Below, piece after piece: positions 1-8,692 of a stretch of DNA of 64,000 bases; within the stretch, counting starts at the first letter, position 1, and each line of letters starts with the position of its first letter. Position numbers and translations under genes: made by a program. The notes beneath the pieces are model-generated. The model searched no databases, was not told the DNA's origin, and saw nothing but the letters and a program-made list of their open reading frames with translations. Origin of the DNA: Bacteroides sp. (GTDB lineage Bacteria; Bacteroidota; Bacteroidia; Bacteroidales; P3). The stretch is taken from NCBI GenBank assembly GCA_023662825.1, contig JAMPIH010000010.1, positions 1-64,000 on the forward strand. The letters run 5' to 3'.

Positions 1-93
1 GCGTCCCCGCGCCCCCCGCTCTTTCCTCTCCATCATGTCAATGAACTCGTCCGGCACATCGCCGATAGCTCCATTCGGAAGTTTCCTTCGCAA
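1..93 (-). CDS. Possible 5' end of a gene running off the left edge (partial)
   Basis: An open minus-strand frame runs from a TTG codon at 91-93 to the window edge and reads about 31 residues beginning LRRKLPNGAIGDVPDEF. It lies just downstream of a very good Bacteroidota promoter (103-133), and this is the main support. The start is uncertain: TTG at 93 would give an almost leaderless message, and in-frame ATG codons occur at 36 and 33. The product is not recognised. Confidence 0.3.
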   Translation of the reverse strand, partial: MRRKLPNGAIGDVPDEFIDMMERKERGARGR

Positions 94-102
94 ATGGGAG
101 TG

Positions 103-133
103 CAAAGGTACGACAGTTTTTTAAACTGACAAA
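103..133 (-). promoter_or_regulatory. Bacteroidota-type promoter firing leftward off the window
   Basis: On the minus strand a TTTG (130-133) is followed after 19 bases by TACCTTTG (103-110). Both elements match the Bacteroidota -33/-7 consensus exactly. The start of transcription should fall near 97. It would drive the partial gene at the left edge and lies downstream of the symporter gene on the same strand. Confidence 0.7.
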
Positions 134-195
134 CTTTCCAATCGTTTTTTTTCTTCAATAACCGACAATATACTGTCTGTCAAATCGAAAAAAAA

Positions 196-1632
196 TCACT
201 TTTTCCTGATTGCATACAGGCCTATCACGGTCAACAGCCCGTTCAGCAGCAATAACTCGAATCCGAAGTGGTAACCCCAGCATATCCGGCTTACCGTATT
301 GACAGCATACGAAAGCGCCGGTGCCAATACCACCACAAGCGGCGTAAAACGTTCGTTCAGCTTCCATTCGGTACAGATTCCCACCACGAACAGCCCCAGC
401 AGCGGGCCGTAGGTATAGGCAGCGATATCATACACCATATTGATGACCGAATCGTTCTTGACGCTGTTGAACAGAATGATAAGCGCCAAAAACAACATGG
501 CCATGCAGAAATGCACGGCATAACGGATTTTCTTCCGCCTTGCCTCCGGCAGGTTTCTGCGTTCCACGCCCAGAATGTCGATGGTAAAGCTGGTGGTAAC
601 GGCGGTCAAGGCTCCGTCGGCGCTGGAATAAGCCGCCGAAAGCACGCCGATTACGAACGTAAGTCCGGCCAAAGACGGCAGACTGCGTATGGCGATGGCG
701 GGAAACAACTGGTCGGTATCGGCGCACACAATACCGTTTTTCTGCGCGTACAGGCACAGGATCGCGCCCAACACCAGAAAGAAGAAATTCATCACCAGGA
801 TAATGCCGCTGCAGGTGTACATATTCTTCTGGGCATCCTTAAGATTGCGGCAGCTCAGGTTTTTCTGCATCATGTCCTGGTCCAGGCCGGTCATGGTAAC
901 GGTAACGAACAGCCCGCTCACGAACTGCTTGACCCAGAAACGCGGCGCCATCGGGTCGGTATCGAACATCCGCGAGAGCGGGCTTTCCTTAACCGCTTCC
1001 AGCATGCCGGCCAGCGACCAACCCATGCCGCGGGCAATGCAGACAATCGAGATGACCACCGCCGCCAGCATGAATGTGGTCTGCAGGGTGTCCGTCCAGA
1101 CGATGGTCTTGATACCGCCCCGGAACGTGTATCCCAAAATAAGCAGGATAAAGATAAGGGCCGCCAGCGAGAACGGAATGCCCATGGCCTTGAACACGAA
1201 CTCGTGCAGCACGCTTATCACCAGAAACATACGCAAAGTCGCCCCCAGACTGCGCGAAAGCAGGAAGAACGCGGCGCCGCTCTTGTAGGAACGCAGGCCG
1301 AAACGCATGTTCAGGTATCCGTAAATGGAGGTGAGGTTCAAACGGTAATAAATTGGCAGCAGCACCTTGGCTATAACGATATAGCCCGCCACGAAGCCCA
1401 GCACCATGGGCAGATAGTAGAAATTCTCGCGCAGCACATTGCCCGGCACCGACATAAAGGTGACTCCCGAAAGCGAGGCGCCCACCATACCGTAGGCCAC
1501 CACGAACCAGGGTGAACGGCGGTTGCCCCGATAGTAGGCCTCGTCGCCCGCCTTCTTGCCGGTTAAGAACGCTATCGCGAACAACAGGGCCGTATAGGCC
1601 ACGAAAATTATTCCTATAATGACAGGGCTCAT
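196..1632 (-). CDS. Sodium:solute symporter family (SSS) transporter
   Basis: This is a 478-residue inner-membrane protein with about 13 hydrophobic segments and the LeuT-type SSS fold. The signature near residue 330 (SAAYSSADGALTAVTTSF) matches the sodium-binding helix of the family, which uses a sodium gradient to import small organic solutes such as sialic acid, proline or monocarboxylates. The substrate cannot be read from sequence. Its ATG overlaps the TGA of the upstream lipoprotein gene by a few bases, so the two are translationally coupled and transcribed from the promoter at 3321-3351. That pairing suggests the lipoprotein may bind or process what the symporter takes up (inference). 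Confidence 0.9.
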   Translation of the reverse strand: MSPVIIGIIFVAYTALLFAIAFLTGKKAGDEAYYRGNRRSPWFVVAYGMVGASLSGVTFMSVPGNVLRENFYYLPMVLGFVAGYIVIAKVLLPIYYRLNLTSIYGYLNMRFGLRSYKSGAAFFLLSRSLGATLRMFLVISVLHEFVFKAMGIPFSLAALIFILLILGYTFRGGIKTIVWTDTLQTTFMLAAVVISIVCIARGMGWSLAGMLEAVKESPLSRMFDTDPMAPRFWVKQFVSGLFVTVTMTGLDQDMMQKNLSCRNLKDAQKNMYTCSGIILVMNFFFLVLGAILCLYAQKNGIVCADTDQLFPAIAIRSLPSLAGLTFVIGVLSAAYSSADGALTAVTTSFTIDILGVERRNLPEARRKKIRYAVHFCMAMLFLALIILFNSVKNDSVINMVYDIAAYTYGPLLGLFVVGICTEWKLNERFTPLVVVLAPALSYAVNTVSRICWGYHFGFELLLLNGLLTVIGLYAIRKK

Positions 1633-3296
1633 TTTTCCGTTTTACAAAACTGTTCCACAAAACTATCCACCGACAGGTCTTGACCGGTGGCCTGCCGGGT
1701 CAGATCCTGCCATTGCAGGCAGGCTCCCGGTTCAAACACGAACTCCCGCAAATACGCACCCACTTCCTCGTTTCCCACCAGCATCGGGTTGCAGGGACTG
1801 CCGAGTTTCGGATAAATCCCGCACAGATGCGCCGTTACCTGCGCCGCCCAAAGTTCACCCAGCAGATAGTTGTGCATCTGGCAGGCATCCAAAAGGAAAT
1901 AAGGCTCAGAGGCCCATTCCAGCCTGGCGTAACGTGGGCAGACCCGACCCTGGCATCTGATTTCGGGATCGACCTGCCGCAACAGATAACGCAGGTTCAA
2001 CTCCTCCCACAAGGCGGAAAGGTCGCTGTCGGGATCTTCGTAAAGCTTCCGTTCGAATTCGTACATCAGCAGGCTCCAACGGCAAAAGAACAACTGCTCC
2101 CGAACGAAGGCCGGATAAGTGGAGCCGCGCATCGCACCGGCCTGTCCCGCCGAAAAGATACCCATCGCCAACATCCAGTCGGGATAACCGATCAAACGGG
2201 AAAAGAACGAAGACACCCCCACCTGCAACATGGTCGAAGACGGGCAGCGCAACAGATAGGGCAAGGTATTGGGAATGCTTTTCCAATAGGCCGCCTCCCC
2301 GCAACAGGCAAGCAGGCGGAGCATATCGGTTTCGGTGCCGTTGAGCATACCGATCAGATGTATCTCATCTTTTCTGTCCACCGAAATGCAGCGGACAACC
2401 GGCAACTTGTTTCCATTGTACTCGAAATCGCTGTTGGCCAGCACATCGTCTAACTCAAACCCGATGCCTGAAAAAAAACGGAGCGCGATATTCTGCATAT
2501 TCGCATATCCGTAAACATTATTGCGCTCGGTATTGTCTTCGCGTTGTCCGTAGCGCGAGAAAACGCCCCGGTAATGCCAGGGATGACGCACTTCCTGCTT
2601 GATGCGGAGATAGGCTTCTTCGGTTTGCCGCTCCAGACGCGAAAAAATACTGTCGACGGCGGCAGGTTCCTGTTCATCCAGAAACAAACGCAATTGATAA
2701 TAATCCTGAAATCCTACCTGATCGGCCCATTCGTTGCGCAGTTTCACCAACAGCAGCAGACTGTCCTTCAAGGCAGTTCTCTCAACATGTTCCTTAAAAG
2801 AATCCGGCACGTCTTCGCCTGTCTGCAGCGACTTGCCCTTGGCCTTGGTCCACACTTCGTTCTTGATATGGGACTGAAGCCGGTTCACCCGTTTCAGCAA
2901 ACCGTAATCCACCTGATAGGGCAAGTACTGGCGGTAGAGTATTTCCAACTGCCGTTTCAGATACTCGTCGTGAACGCTTCCTTTTTCGCGCAATTGCTTC
3001 AAGTAAGCGAAGCTTCTTTCGTTGTGAAGCAGTTCGGCCTTGACATCCTGCAGGGAATCGATCCGTTGAAGCAACACGGGCGAACCCGTACGGGCATAGT
3101 GCCAGAAATCGCGTTCCAATTGTTCCATAACGGGAACCACCGTACGTTCGTAGCGCACGATCTCTTCGATCAAACCGGATTCTGCCTTTTTTCCGGAATT
3201 GCCACAAGAAAGCAAAAGCATCGACAGGGCAAACATAAATCCTGAACCCGCAAGGATTTTCCGGGTTTTGGTGGGGAGATTCCTCTTTGTCCGCAT
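1629..3296 (-). CDS. Lipoprotein related to M2 (ACE-like) peptidases, catalytic site lost
   Basis: This 555-residue protein has a lipoprotein signal with the lipobox cysteine at residue 31 (LLSCGN). The body follows the M2 peptidyl-dipeptidase family: KRQLEILYRQYLPYQVD near 115, LVKLRNEWADQVGFQDYYQL near 183 and HPWHY at 238-242 are typical. Where active members carry HHEMGH this protein has CCGEAA at residues 331-336, and the downstream zinc-ligand Glu region is also replaced. It should therefore not bind catalytic zinc in the usual way. Length fits a full M2 domain. It is the first gene of a two-gene unit with the symporter. A binding, chaperone or decoy role in the outer membrane or periplasm is possible but unproven. 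Confidence 0.75.
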   Translation of the reverse strand: MRTKRNLPTKTRKILAGSGFMFALSMLLLSCGNSGKKAESGLIEEIVRYERTVVPVMEQLERDFWHYARTGSPVLLQRIDSLQDVKAELLHNERSFAYLKQLREKGSVHDEYLKRQLEILYRQYLPYQVDYGLLKRVNRLQSHIKNEVWTKAKGKSLQTGEDVPDSFKEHVERTALKDSLLLLVKLRNEWADQVGFQDYYQLRLFLDEQEPAAVDSIFSRLERQTEEAYLRIKQEVRHPWHYRGVFSRYGQREDNTERNNVYGYANMQNIALRFFSGIGFELDDVLANSDFEYNGNKLPVVRCISVDRKDEIHLIGMLNGTETDMLRLLACCGEAAYWKSIPNTLPYLLRCPSSTMLQVGVSSFFSRLIGYPDWMLAMGIFSAGQAGAMRGSTYPAFVREQLFFCRWSLLMYEFERKLYEDPDSDLSALWEELNLRYLLRQVDPEIRCQGRVCPRYARLEWASEPYFLLDACQMHNYLLGELWAAQVTAHLCGIYPKLGSPCNPMLVGNEEVGAYLREFVFEPGACLQWQDLTRQATGQDLSVDSFVEQFCKTEK

Positions 3297-3320
3297 ACCT
3301 CATTTTATTGCGCAGGGCGG

Positions 3321-3351
3321 CAAAAGTAGCAATATTTTCATGCTACGGCAA
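3321..3351 (-). promoter_or_regulatory. Promoter of the M2-like lipoprotein/symporter unit
   Basis: The minus strand has TTG (3349-3351), a 20-base spacer and TACTTTTG (3321-3328), a perfect TAnnTTTG element. Transcription should start near 3315, giving a leader of about 20 bases before the ATG at 3296. A weaker plus-strand element for recR (TTTC at 3336-3339, 20 bases, TATTTTCG at 3360-3367) lies next to it, so the two units are divergent from a compact region. Confidence 0.7.
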
Positions 3352-3389
3352 CTTTGTTGTATTTTCGCGGGTCAATCGATAATCCGGAT

Positions 3390-3998
3390 ATGGAAAACCT
3401 TTCGCTCAAACTATTGGAAAACGCCGTGGACGAGCTCAACAGACTGCCCGGTATCGGCCGCAAGACCGCACTCCGTCTGGCGCTCTTCCTCCTTTCCCAG
3501 AACCGCGAGATGGTGGAAAGGTTCGGCAACACGCTGATCGATTTCCGCAACAATATCCGCTATTGCAGGCATTGCCATAATATCTCCGATTCCGAGACCT
3601 GCCCCATCTGCGCCTCGCCCAAACGCGACCGAAGCCTGCTCTGCGTGGTAAGCGACGTGCGCGACGTCATGGCGCTCGAGAACACCGGCATGTACAACGG
3701 CCTGTATCATGTGCTGGGCGGCCTCATCAATCCCATTGCGGGCGTCAGCCCCTCACAGCTCAACATTGCCGGACTGCCCGAACGCATACGGAACGAGGAG
3801 GTGCAGGAACTTATCCTGGCACTGCCGGCCACGCCCGAAGGCGACACCTCCGCCTTTTATATCTTCCGCCAGTTGAAAGACGTTCCGGTCAAGATCACCA
3901 CGCTGGCCAAAGGCATCGCCATCGGCGACGACCTGGAATACACCGACGAGCTGACCCTGGGCCGTTCGCTCTCCAACCGCGTGGAATTCCGGCTGTAA
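3390..3998 (+). CDS. recR: Recombination mediator protein RecR
   Basis: This 202-residue protein has the usual RecR length. It has an N-terminal helix-hairpin-helix (LNRLPGIGRKTALRL, residues 17-31), a four-cysteine zinc finger (C59, C62, C71, C74) and a Toprim domain from about residue 80. RecR acts with RecO and RecF to load RecA on gapped DNA. I chose the ATG at 3390 because homologues begin close to this point; an upstream in-frame ATG at 3354 would add 12 residues and overlap the promoter region. It stands alone on the plus strand and ends at a bidirectional terminator. Confidence 0.95.
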   Translation: MENLSLKLLENAVDELNRLPGIGRKTALRLALFLLSQNREMVERFGNTLIDFRNNIRYCRHCHNISDSETCPICASPKRDRSLLCVVSDVRDVMALENTGMYNGLYHVLGGLINPIAGVSPSQLNIAGLPERIRNEEVQELILALPATPEGDTSAFYIFRQLKDVPVKITTLAKGIAIGDDLEYTDELTLGRSLSNRVEFRL

Positions 3999-4017
3999 TC
4001 CTAAAGATCCGGACATA

Positions 4018-4050
4018 AAAAAGGGAGCCGCCTAGAGCGACTCCCTTTTT
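4018..4050. terminator. Bidirectional intrinsic terminator between recR and the DUF3467 gene
   Basis: A hairpin with stem AAAGGGAG / CTCCCTTT is flanked by A-rich sequence on one side and T-rich sequence on the other, so it can end both the rightward recR transcript and the leftward rpoBC-DUF3467 transcript. Confidence 0.8.
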
Positions 4051-4066
4051 CGATATAGGAAGCTTA

Positions 4067-4378
4067 CTATGCTTCGGTGGCCGTGTTCATGAAGGCCGCC
4101 GGAATCGGCTCCGGCTCCTCGATGGCACCGAACATGCTTTCGTATTTGCGGATATTGTCGGTCAAGGCCCGCATCAAGCGCTTGGCGTGCTGGGGCGTGA
4201 GGATGATCCGCGCCTTTACGCGCGCCTTCTCGATGCCTGGCATCACACGGGTAAAATCGACCACGAACTCCGATTGCGAATGCGTAATCAGCGCCAGGTT
4301 GGAATAGATTCCTTCCGCCACTTCCGCCGACAATTCGAGCTGAATCGGGTTTTCCTTCTTTTCGCCTTTCTTTTCCAT
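4067..4378 (-). CDS. DUF3467 family protein
   Basis: This small cytosolic protein of 103 residues matches the DUF3467 pattern (LALITHSQSEFVVDFTRVMPG near 28-48 and LTPQHAKRLMRALTDNI near 61-77). The function of the family is unknown. In Bacteroidota it is often the last gene after rpoC, as here: its ATG at 4378 is 3 bases from the rpoC stop, so the two are almost certainly co-transcribed. This suggests a role connected with transcription or translation, but nothing in the sequence shows one. Confidence 0.85.
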   Translation of the reverse strand: MEKKGEKKENPIQLELSAEVAEGIYSNLALITHSQSEFVVDFTRVMPGIEKARVKARIILTPQHAKRLMRALTDNIRKYESMFGAIEEPEPIPAAFMNTATEA

Positions 4379-4381
4379 GGC

Positions 4382-7300
4382 CTATTCCTGATTGGCAGCT
4401 GCTTCCTGCAGTTGAGCGTATTCTTCGGAAGAGTAAACGATGTTGCCGCGGTAAGCGTCCAGACCTGTACCGGCAGGAATCAAATGACCCACCAACACGT
4501 TTTCCTTCAAGCCTTCCAGATAGTCCACCTTGCCGCTCACGGCCGCATCGGTAAGAACTTTTGTGGTTTCCTGGAAAGAGGCGGCCGAAAGGAAGCTGCG
4601 AACCTGCAACGAAGCACGGGTGATACCTTGCAGTATCTGACGTGCCACCGCAGGCTTGGCATCGCGAACCTCAACCAACTTGAGCCCCTTGCGGCGCAAC
4701 ACGGAGTTTTCGTCGCGCAAGGCCCTGGCCGAAACGATCTGGCCTACCTTCATATTTTCGGAATCGCCGGCTTCCACAACCACTTTCTCGCTGTAGATGC
4801 GGTCGTTCACTTCCACGAAATCCACCTTGTTCACGTGTTCGCCTTCGAGGAAGTTGGTGTCGCCCGGGTCGGTGACTTCCACCTTGCGCATCATCTGACG
4901 AACAATCACCTCGAAGTGCTTGTCGTTGATCTTCACGCCTTGCAGACGATATACTTCCTGAATTTCGTTCACGATGTATTCCTGAACCTTCATCGGGCCC
5001 TTGATGGCCAGGATGTCGGCCGGGGTGATGGCGCCTTCCGAAAGCGGCGTACCGGCTTTCACGTAATCGTTTTCCTGCGCCAAAATCTGCTTGGAAGTGG
5101 GAATCTGGTAGGATTTGGGGTCGCCGACCTTAGGCGTGATGATGATTTCGCGATGGCCGCGCTTGGACTTCTTGCCGAAGCTTACGCTGCCGTCGATTTC
5201 CGAAACGATGGCCGGATCCGACGGGTTACGGGCCTCAAACAGCTCGGTAACACGGGGAAGACCCCCTGTGATATCGCCCGACTTGCCGAACGAACGCGGA
5301 ATCTTGACCAGAATGTCGCCGGCCTTGATCTTGCTGTCGTCGTCGAGCTGTACGTGCGCTCCCACGGGGATATCGTAAATCTTGAGGATATTGCCCTGGG
5401 CATCCACGATATTGATGGAGGGAGTCTTCGATTTCTGACGCGATTCGATGATGATGCGGTCCCTGTAGCCGGTCTGGTCGTCGGAACCTTCGCGGTAGGT
5501 AACGTTTTCCACCATGTTCTGCAACGAGACCTTACCCGAATATTCGGAAACAATCACGGCGTTGTACGGATCCCAGTCGGCAATCAGCGTGCCGGCTTTC
5601 ACCGTGTCGCCCGAAGCCACGTAAAGTGCGGCGCCGTAAGGAATATTGGCGGTGGTCAGCACGGCCTTGGTGTTGGGGTCGATAATGCGCATTTCCGCCG
5701 AACGGCCGATCACCATCTCGTGCTTGCCCTTTTCTTCGGTGGTGTGCGAAACGCTGCGGAGTTCCTCGATTTCGATGAGCCCGTCGTAAGCGGCGGTAAT
5801 GTTCGACATCACGCTGCTGCCACCGGCAACCCCGCCGACGTGGAACGTACGCAGGGTAAGCTGGGTACCGGGTTCCCCGATAGACTGGGCGGCGATAACG
5901 CCCACGGCCTCGCCCCGCTGCACCATCTTGTTGGTGGCCAGGTTACGTCCGTAGCACTTGGCGCAGACCCCGTGCTTGGACTCGCAGGTAAGCACCGAAC
6001 GGATTTCCACTTCCTCGATGGGCGATTCCTCGATCTCGCGGGCTATCTCTTCGGTAATTTCCTCGCCGGCCTTCACGATAAGCTTGCCGGTCTGCGGATG
6101 AATCACGTCGTCGATCGTGGTCCTACCCAGGATACGTTCGTAGAGCGATTCCACCACGTCGTCGTTCTTCTTGAGGGCGGTGGCGATCAAACCGCGCTGC
6201 GTATGGCAGTCTTCTTCGGAAATGATCACGTCTTGCGAAACGTCCACCAGACGACGGGTCAGGTAACCGGCATCGGCGGTCTTCAAGGCGGTATCGGCAA
6301 GACCCTTGCGGGCACCGTGGGTCGAAATGAAGTATTCCAACACCGAAAGGCCTTCCTTGAAGTTCGAAAGAATCGGGTTCTCGATGATCTCGCCACCGGC
6401 GGCACCGGCTTTCTGCGGCTTGGCCATAAGTCCACGCATACCGCAAAGCTGACGGATCTGTTCTTTCGAACCACGCGCTCCGGAATCCAACATCATGTAA
6501 ACGGGGTTGAATCCCTGGCGGTCGGACGAAAGCTGCTTCATCACCGCGTTGGTAAGCTTGTTGTTGGTGTGTGTCCAGATATCGATGATCTGGTTGTAAC
6601 GTTCGTTGTTGGTGATGAAACCGAGGTTGTAGTTGTTCATAACCTCGTCCACGTCGTCGTTGGCCTTGGCGATGAGTTCTTCCTTGACCTGCGGGATGAT
6701 CACGTCGCCCAGGTTGAACGAGAGGCTTCCGCGGAAGGCGGTCTTGTAACCCATGTTCTTGATGTCGTCCAGGAACTTGACCGTCTTCGACATGCCGCAT
6801 TTCTTAAGTACGTCGGCGATGATGTCGCGCAACGACTTCTTGGTGAGCACCTCGTTGATGTAACCGTATTCCTTGGGCACCACCTGATTGAAGAGGATAC
6901 GTCCCACGGTGGTTTCGAGCAGTTCGGGCTTGCCGTCCTCGCCTTCGCGGCGGATCTTCACCCAGGCGTGCAGGTCGGCGCGTTTTTCGTTGTGCGCGAT
7001 AATGGCTTCCTCGGCCGAATAGAAGATGGTGCCTTCGCCCTTCACCACATTGTCGCCTTCGGTCTTGCGGCCTTTGGTAAGGTAGTAAAGACCCAGAACC
7101 ATATCCTGCGAAGGAACGGTGATAGGCGCGCCGTTGGCGGGGTTGAGGATATTGTGCGAAGCCAGCATCAGCAGCTGGGCTTCCAGAATGGCGGCGTTGC
7201 CCAGCGGCACGTGAACGGCCATCTGGTCACCGTCGAAGTCGGCGTTGAAGGCCGTACAGCACAAGGGGTGCAGACGCATGGCCTTGCCTTCGATCAGCTT

Positions 7301-8659
7301 GGGCTGGAAGGCCTGGATACCCAGACGGTGCAGGGTCGGGGCACGGTTCATCAGAACGGGATGCCCTTTCAATATGTTTTCAAGGATATCCCAAACCACG
7401 GGATCCTTGCGTTCCACGATTTTCTTGGCCGACTTCACGGTCTTCACGATACCGCGTTCCAGCATCTTGCGGATGATGAACGGCTTGTAGAGTTCGGCCG
7501 CCATATCCTTGGGCAAGCCCATCTCGTTCATCTTCAAGTCGGGACCTACCACGATAACCGAACGGCCGGAGTAATCGACACGCTTACCGAGCAGGTTCTG
7601 ACGGAAACGGCCCTGCTTGCCCTTCAAGCTGTCGGACAAGGACTTGAGCATCCGCGCGCCTTCGCTCTTGGAGGAACGTGCCTTGCGCGAGTTGTCGAAC
7701 AGCGAATCGACGGCTTCCTGCAGCATACGCTTTTCGTTGCGCATGATCACGTCGGGAGCCTTGATTTCGATAAGTTTCTTAAGACGGTTGTTGCGGATGA
7801 TGACGCGACGGTAAAGGTCGTTCAGGTCGGAAGTGGCGAAACGGCCGCCGTCGAGAGGCACCAAGGGGCGCAAGTCGGGCGGAATGACCGGAATCACCTT
7901 CATGATCATCCATTCGGGACGGTTTTCCACGCGGGTCTGCGCGTCGCGGAAGGCTTCCACCACATTAAGGCGTTTCAAGGCTTCCTGCTTGCGCTGCTGG
8001 GAGGTCTCGTTGTTTGCCTTGTCGCGCAATTCGTAGGAAAGGGCGTCCAGGTCGATTTTCTTCAGCAAATCGTACAGGGCTTCCCCACCCATCTTGGCGA
8101 TGAACTTGTTGGGATCCTCATCGTCGAGAAGCGCGTTTTCGGCGGGCAGCGTATCCAGAATGGCGTAGTATTCTTCTTCGGAAAGGAACTGCAGGCGTTC
8201 GATGCCGTCGGCTTCCTTGATACCGGGTTGGATAACCACGTATTTCTCGTAGTAGATGATCGATTCCAGTTTCTTGGTCTGGATACCCAGCAAGGCCCCG
8301 ATCTTATTGGGAAGCGAACGGAAGAACCAGATGTGGGCCACTGGCACTACCAGCTGGATATGCCCCATACGTTCGCGACGTACTTTCTTTTCGGTCACTT
8401 CCACCCCGCAACGGTCGCAGACGATACCTTTGTAACGGATGCGCTTGTACTTTCCGCAGTGGCATTCCCAGTCTTTGGTGGGACCGAAAATCCTTTCGCA
8501 GAAAAGCCCGTCGCTTTCGGGTTTGTATGTACGGTAATTGATGGTCTCCGGCTTGGTCACTTCTCCGTGCGAACGCTCCAAAATGGTTTCGGGAGAAGCC
8601 AGGCTGATGGTGATTTTGTTGAAGTCCAACGTTACCGGACCTTCTTTTTTTGACGCCAT
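4382..8659 (-). CDS. rpoC: DNA-directed RNA polymerase subunit beta'
   Basis: This 1425-residue beta' subunit has the N-terminal zinc ribbon ([20 protein letters not shown], about residues 63-82), the absolutely conserved magnesium loop [12 protein letters not shown] near residue 470 and the later conserved blocks such as [17 protein letters not shown] start it at ATG 8659 (MASKKEG); an upstream TTG would add four residues. It lies 33 bases after rpoB in the same operon. It forms the catalytic core with the beta subunit. Confidence 0.98.
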   Translation of the reverse strand: MASKKEGPVTLDFNKITISLASPETILERSHGEVTKPETINYRTYKPESDGLFCERIFGPTKDWECHCGKYKRIRYKGIVCDRCGVEVTEKKVRRERMGHIQLVVPVAHIWFFRSLPNKIGALLGIQTKKLESIIYYEKYVVIQPGIKEADGIERLQFLSEEEYYAILDTLPAENALLDDEDPNKFIAKMGGEALYDLLKKIDLDALSYELRDKANNETSQQRKQEALKRLNVVEAFRDAQTRVENRPEWMIMKVIPVIPPDLRPLVPLDGGRFATSDLNDLYRRVIIRNNRLKKLIEIKAPDVIMRNEKRMLQEAVDSLFDNSRKARSSKSEGARMLKSLSDSLKGKQGRFRQNLLGKRVDYSGRSVIVVGPDLKMNEMGLPKDMAAELYKPFIIRKMLERGIVKTVKSAKKIVERKDPVVWDILENILKGHPVLMNRAPTLHRLGIQAFQPKLIEGKAMRLHPLCCTAFNADFDGDQMAVHVPLGNAAILEAQLLMLASHNILNPANGAPITVPSQDMVLGLYYLTKGRKTEGDNVVKGEGTIFYSAEEAIIAHNEKRADLHAWVKIRREGEDGKPELLETTVGRILFNQVVPKEYGYINEVLTKKSLRDIIADVLKKCGMSKTVKFLDDIKNMGYKTAFRGSLSFNLGDVIIPQVKEELIAKANDDVDEVMNNYNLGFITNNERYNQIIDIWTHTNNKLTNAVMKQLSSDRQGFNPVYMMLDSGARGSKEQIRQLCGMRGLMAKPQKAGAAGGEIIENPILSNFKEGLSVLEYFISTHGARKGLADTALKTADAGYLTRRLVDVSQDVIISEEDCHTQRGLIATALKKNDDVVESLYERILGRTTIDDVIHPQTGKLIVKAGEEITEEIAREIEESPIEEVEIRSVLTCESKHGVCAKCYGRNLATNKMVQRGEAVGVIAAQSIGEPGTQLTLRTFHVGGVAGGSSVMSNITAAYDGLIEIEELRSVSHTTEEKGKHEMVIGRSAEMRIIDPNTKAVLTTANIPYGAALYVASGDTVKAGTLIADWDPYNAVIVSEYSGKVSLQNMVENVTYREGSDDQTGYRDRIIIESRQKSKTPSINIVDAQGNILKIYDIPVGAHVQLDDDSKIKAGDILVKIPRSFGKSGDITGGLPRVTELFEARNPSDPAIVSEIDGSVSFGKKSKRGHREIIITPKVGDPKSYQIPTSKQILAQENDYVKAGTPLSEGAITPADILAIKGPMKVQEYIVNEIQEVYRLQGVKINDKHFEVIVRQMMRKVEVTDPGDTNFLEGEHVNKVDFVEVNDRIYSEKVVVEAGDSENMKVGQIVSARALRDENSVLRRKGLKLVEVRDAKPAVARQILQGITRASLQVRSFLSAASFQETTKVLTDAAVSGKVDYLEGLKENVLVGHLIPAGTGLDAYRGNIVYSSEEYAQLQEAAANQE

Positions 8660-8692
8660 ATTATGCTGCAAAATTGAATATTTAACAAAATA

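Noticed and set aside
4187-8653. Very long plus-strand open frame of 1488 codons
   Set aside because: It is antisense to rpoC, which is certain. High GC and codon bias of rpoC keep the opposite strand open. The translation is His/Val/Gly-rich with no family features.
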